From assembly GCA_964584665.1 (NCBI GenBank), contig CAZPAO010000023.1, positions 1 to 36,450 of the forward strand: DNA of 36,450 nt, given 5' to 3'. Position 1 is the first letter of the stretch. Each line of letters begins with the position of its first letter. This document shows, in pieces, positions 32,665 through 36,450 of this stretch. The position numbers and the translations under genes are program-made. Under the pieces are notes generated by a model. The model worked only from the letters and a program-made list of their open reading frames with translations. It was not told the DNA's origin and did not search any database. Source of the stretch: DASUBN01 sp964584665 (lineage in GTDB: Bacteria; Pseudomonadota; Gammaproteobacteria; Natronospirales; REEB76).

Positions 32665-34062
32665 TTAGAGGGTCTTGGCCTTCTCGACGGCCTCTTCGAT
32701 GGTGCCGACCATGTAGAAGGCCTGCTCCGGCAGGTGGTCGTACTCGCCGGCCACGATGCCCTTGAAGGCGCGGATGGTGTCCTTCAGGGACACGTACTTG
32801 CCCGGGCTGCCGGTGAACACTTCCGCCACCGTGAACGGCTGGGACAGGAAGCGCTGGATCTTGCGCGCGCGCTGCACGGCCTGCTTGTCCTCTTCGGACA
32901 GCTCGTCCATGCCGAGGATCGCGATGATGTCCTTCAGTTCCTTGTAGCGCTGCAGCACGGCCTGCACGCTGCGGGCCACGTCGTAGTGCTCCTGGCCGAT
33001 GACGTTCGGGTCCACCTGGCGCGAGGTGGAGTCGAGCGGGTCCACGGCCGGGTAGATGCCGAGCGCCGCGATGTCGCGGCTGAGCACCACGGTCGCGTCC
33101 AGGTGGGCGAAGGTGGTGGCGGGCGACGGGTCGGTGAGGTCGTCCGCGGGCACGTACACCGCCTGGATGGAGGTGATGGAACCCTTCTTGGTGGAGGTGA
33201 TGCGCTCCTGCAGCACGCCCATCTCCTCGGCCAACGTCGGCTGGTAGCCCACCGCGGACGGCATGCGGCCGAGCAGCGCGGACACTTCGGTGCCGGCCAG
33301 GGTGTAGCGGTAGATGTTGTCGATGAAGAGCAGCACGTCGCGGCCTTCGTCGCGGAAGTACTCGGCCATGGTGAGGCCGGTGAGCGCCACGCGCAGACGG
33401 TTGCCCGGCGGTTCGTTCATCTGGCCGTACACCATCGCCACCTTGGACTTGGAGAGGTCCTTCAGGTCCACGACGCCGGATTCGGCCATCTCGTGGTAGA
33501 AGTCGTTGCCTTCGCGGGTGCGCTCGCCCACGCCCGCGAACACGGAGAGGCCCGAGTGCTCGGTGGCGATGTTGTTGATGAGCTCCATCATGTTCACGGT
33601 CTTGCCCACGCCGGCGCCGCCGAACAGACCGACCTTGCCGCCCTTCGCGAAGGGGCACAGCAGGTCGATCACCTTGATGCCCGTCTCCAGGAGGTCCGTG
33701 GAACCGGACTGCTCTTCATAGGTCGGGGCCTTGCGGTGGATGGCCCAGGAGGCCTCGCCCTTCACCGGGCCGCGCTCGTCCACGGGCTTGCCCAGCACGT
33801 CCATGATGCGGCCCAGGGTGGCCTGGCCGACCGGCACCGAGATCGGCGCGCCGGTGTTCTTCACGTCGAGGCCGCGCTTCAGGCCTTCGGAGGCGCCCAT
33901 GGCGATGCAGCGCACCACGCCGTCGCCGAGCTGCTGCTGCACCTCGAGGGTGAGGCCGCCCTCGGTGAGCGTGAGCGCGTCGTAGATGCCCGGGATGGCG
34001 TCGCGGGGGAACTCCACGTCGACCACTGCGCCGATGACTTGAACGATCTTTCCAGAGCTCAT
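32665..34062 (-). CDS. atpD: ATP synthase F1 subunit beta
   Basis: A 465-residue catalytic subunit. The Walker A motif GGAGVGKT is at 148-155; GERTREGNDFYHEM holds the catalytic Glu, and Walker B is in LLFID near 240. The C-terminal DELSEEDKQ (DELSEED loop) lies at about 380-389. The length matches E. coli (460). GAGG lies nine bases upstream of the start. Confidence 0.98.
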   Translation of the reverse strand: MSSGKIVQVIGAVVDVEFPRDAIPGIYDALTLTEGGLTLEVQQQLGDGVVRCIAMGASEGLKRGLDVKNTGAPISVPVGQATLGRIMDVLGKPVDERGPVKGEASWAIHRKAPTYEEQSGSTDLLETGIKVIDLLCPFAKGGKVGLFGGAGVGKTVNMMELINNIATEHSGLSVFAGVGERTREGNDFYHEMAESGVVDLKDLSKSKVAMVYGQMNEPPGNRLRVALTGLTMAEYFRDEGRDVLLFIDNIYRYTLAGTEVSALLGRMPSAVGYQPTLAEEMGVLQERITSTKKGSITSIQAVYVPADDLTDPSPATTFAHLDATVVLSRDIAALGIYPAVDPLDSTSRQVDPNVIGQEHYDVARSVQAVLQRYKELKDIIAILGMDELSEEDKQAVQRARKIQRFLSQPFTVAEVFTGSPGKYVSLKDTIRAFKGIVAGEYDHLPEQAFYMVGTIEEAVEKAKTL

Positions 34063-34110
34063 GTTTTGATCCTCGATACCGATTCTTTAAGGTGTCTTGA
34101 TTCCGGGTTC

Positions 34111-34974
34111 TTAGCCGATCGCGGCGGCACCGCCGACGATCTCCGACAGTTCCTTGGTGATGCCGGCCTGGCGCGCCTTGTTATAGACGAGCTGCAGGTC
34201 GTTGATGATGTCGCCGGCGTTGTCGGTGGCGGACTTCATGGCCACCATGCGCGCAGCCTGCTCGCAGGCCGCGTTCTCGACCGCGCCCTGGTACACCTGC
34301 GACTCCACGTAACGGGCGAGCACGCCATCCAGCAGCTCGCGCGCCTCGGGCTCGTACAGGTAGTCCCAATGGTCCGCCAGTTCCGCGTCCTCCACCGGCT
34401 GGGTGGGGAGCAGCTGGGTCACCGTGGGCTTCTGGCTCATGGTGTTGACGAAGGTGTTGTTCACCACGAACAGCCGGTCGATGCTGCCTTCCTTGTAGGA
34501 ATCCAGCATCACCTTGACGGTGCCGATGAGGTCATCCAGATGCGGGCTGTCGCCGAGGTGCGTGGCCTGGGCCAGCACCTTGCCGCCGAAACGGCGGAAG
34601 AAGCTCACGGCCTTAGCGCCGACCACGCAGAACTCTACCTCCACGCCCTGCTCGCGCCAGCCCTTCACCGCAACCACGGCGGCCTTGAACAGGTTCACGT
34701 TGAGGCCGCCGCACATGCCGCGGTCGGTGGCGATCACGATCATGCCGACGCGCTTGACCTCGCGCTCCACCATGAAGGGATGGCGGTACTCGGGGTTGGC
34801 CTTGGCGAGGTGGCCGATCACCTGGCGCATGCGCGTGGCATAGGGGCGCGCGGCCGCCATGCGCTGCTGCACCTTGCGCATCTTGCTCGCCGCGACCATC
34901 TCCATGGCCTTGGTGATCTTCTGCGTGCTCCGGATGCTCTTGATCTGCGTCCGGATCTCTTTTGGGCTAGCCAT
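34111..34974 (-). CDS. atpG: ATP synthase F1 subunit gamma
   Basis: The 287-residue central shaft of F1. The N-terminal helix MASPKEIRTQIKSIRSTQKITKAMEMVAASKM and the C-terminal helix (KSATDNAGDIINDLQLVYNKARQAGITKELSEIVGGA) form the coiled coil that rotates within alpha3-beta3. The length agrees with E. coli (287). It sits 18 bases after atpA. Confidence 0.98.
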   Translation of the reverse strand: MASPKEIRTQIKSIRSTQKITKAMEMVAASKMRKVQQRMAAARPYATRMRQVIGHLAKANPEYRHPFMVEREVKRVGMIVIATDRGMCGGLNVNLFKAAVVAVKGWREQGVEVEFCVVGAKAVSFFRRFGGKVLAQATHLGDSPHLDDLIGTVKVMLDSYKEGSIDRLFVVNNTFVNTMSQKPTVTQLLPTQPVEDAELADHWDYLYEPEARELLDGVLARYVESQVYQGAVENAACEQAARMVAMKSATDNAGDIINDLQLVYNKARQAGITKELSEIVGGAAAIG

Positions 34975-34992
34975 CGTGCTGTCCGCTTCCGG

Positions 34993-36450
<1,458 letters not shown>

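Overview
The window reads as chromosomal DNA of a high-GC gammaproteobacterium. The evidence is the atpAGDC-glmU-glmS neighbourhood, a lipoprotein and transporter repertoire of Gram-negative type, and a perfect LexA operator of the E. coli/Pseudomonas kind (CTGT-N8-ACAG), which argues against Xanthomonas-type LexA sites. Tandem S10 peptidases and a GTAG-type REP-like hairpin hint at a Xanthomonadales/Nevskiales-like lineage, but the exact taxon is not decided here. Genes are packed on both strands. No rRNA, tRNA, prophage, insertion sequence or CRISPR array is visible, and no gap longer than about 260 bases lacks a gene.

Layout. 1-4125 (+): three tandem secreted S10 serine carboxypeptidase-like proteins, the first cut by the window edge. 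4180-6152 (-): an ACS-type MFS transporter and a DUF6502-like protein. 6327-7687 (-): a lipoprotein with two TonB-C-like domains, translationally coupled to a glutathione S-transferase. 7812-8897 (+): a PA0069-family radical SAM protein whose promoter carries a perfect LexA box. 8901-11273: a nu-class-like GST (-) and a POT peptide transporter (+). 11334-14367: an FMN reductase (-), a methyltransferase (+), then a lysine/saccharopine dehydrogenase-like gene with a small P-loop kinase (-) under a promoter that contains a Fur-box match. 14541-16577 (-): a compact run of gamma carbonic anhydrase, membrane protein, DUF488 protein and glyoxalase I. 16612-16826: a structured, MITE-like intergenic repeat. 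16832-17959 (-): a diguanylate cyclase.

18052-23692 (+): LemA, a GIDE-domain membrane protein with an embedded EF-hand, oligopeptidase A, exonuclease III, and an HD protein whose motifs resemble class I cyclic-nucleotide phosphodiesterases. 23764-26914: an orphan lipoprotein, DUF427, a YeaO-type DUF488 protein, an NAD(P)-binding epimerase-like protein, and a MarR/SRPBCC pair with a palindrome over its promoter. 27010-28347: a divergent CGNR-regulator/ABM-monooxygenase locus whose shared promoter holds four half-sites spaced exactly 24 bp apart, plus a 41-codon small ORF. 28354-36450: glmS and glmU (-), a lone membrane protein (+), and atpC, atpD, atpG and atpA (-, truncated).

The housekeeping part (ATP synthase, UDP-GlcNAc synthesis, exonuclease III, oligopeptidase A) is conventional. 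The main interest is regulatory: a SOS-controlled SplB-like radical SAM enzyme, the CGNR half-site array, the Fur-box promoter, the MarR operator, and two probable leaderless mRNAs. The LemA-GIDE-EF-hand pair, the PDE-like HD protein and the MITE-like element come next. All functions are inferred from sequence motifs read by eye; no database search was run.
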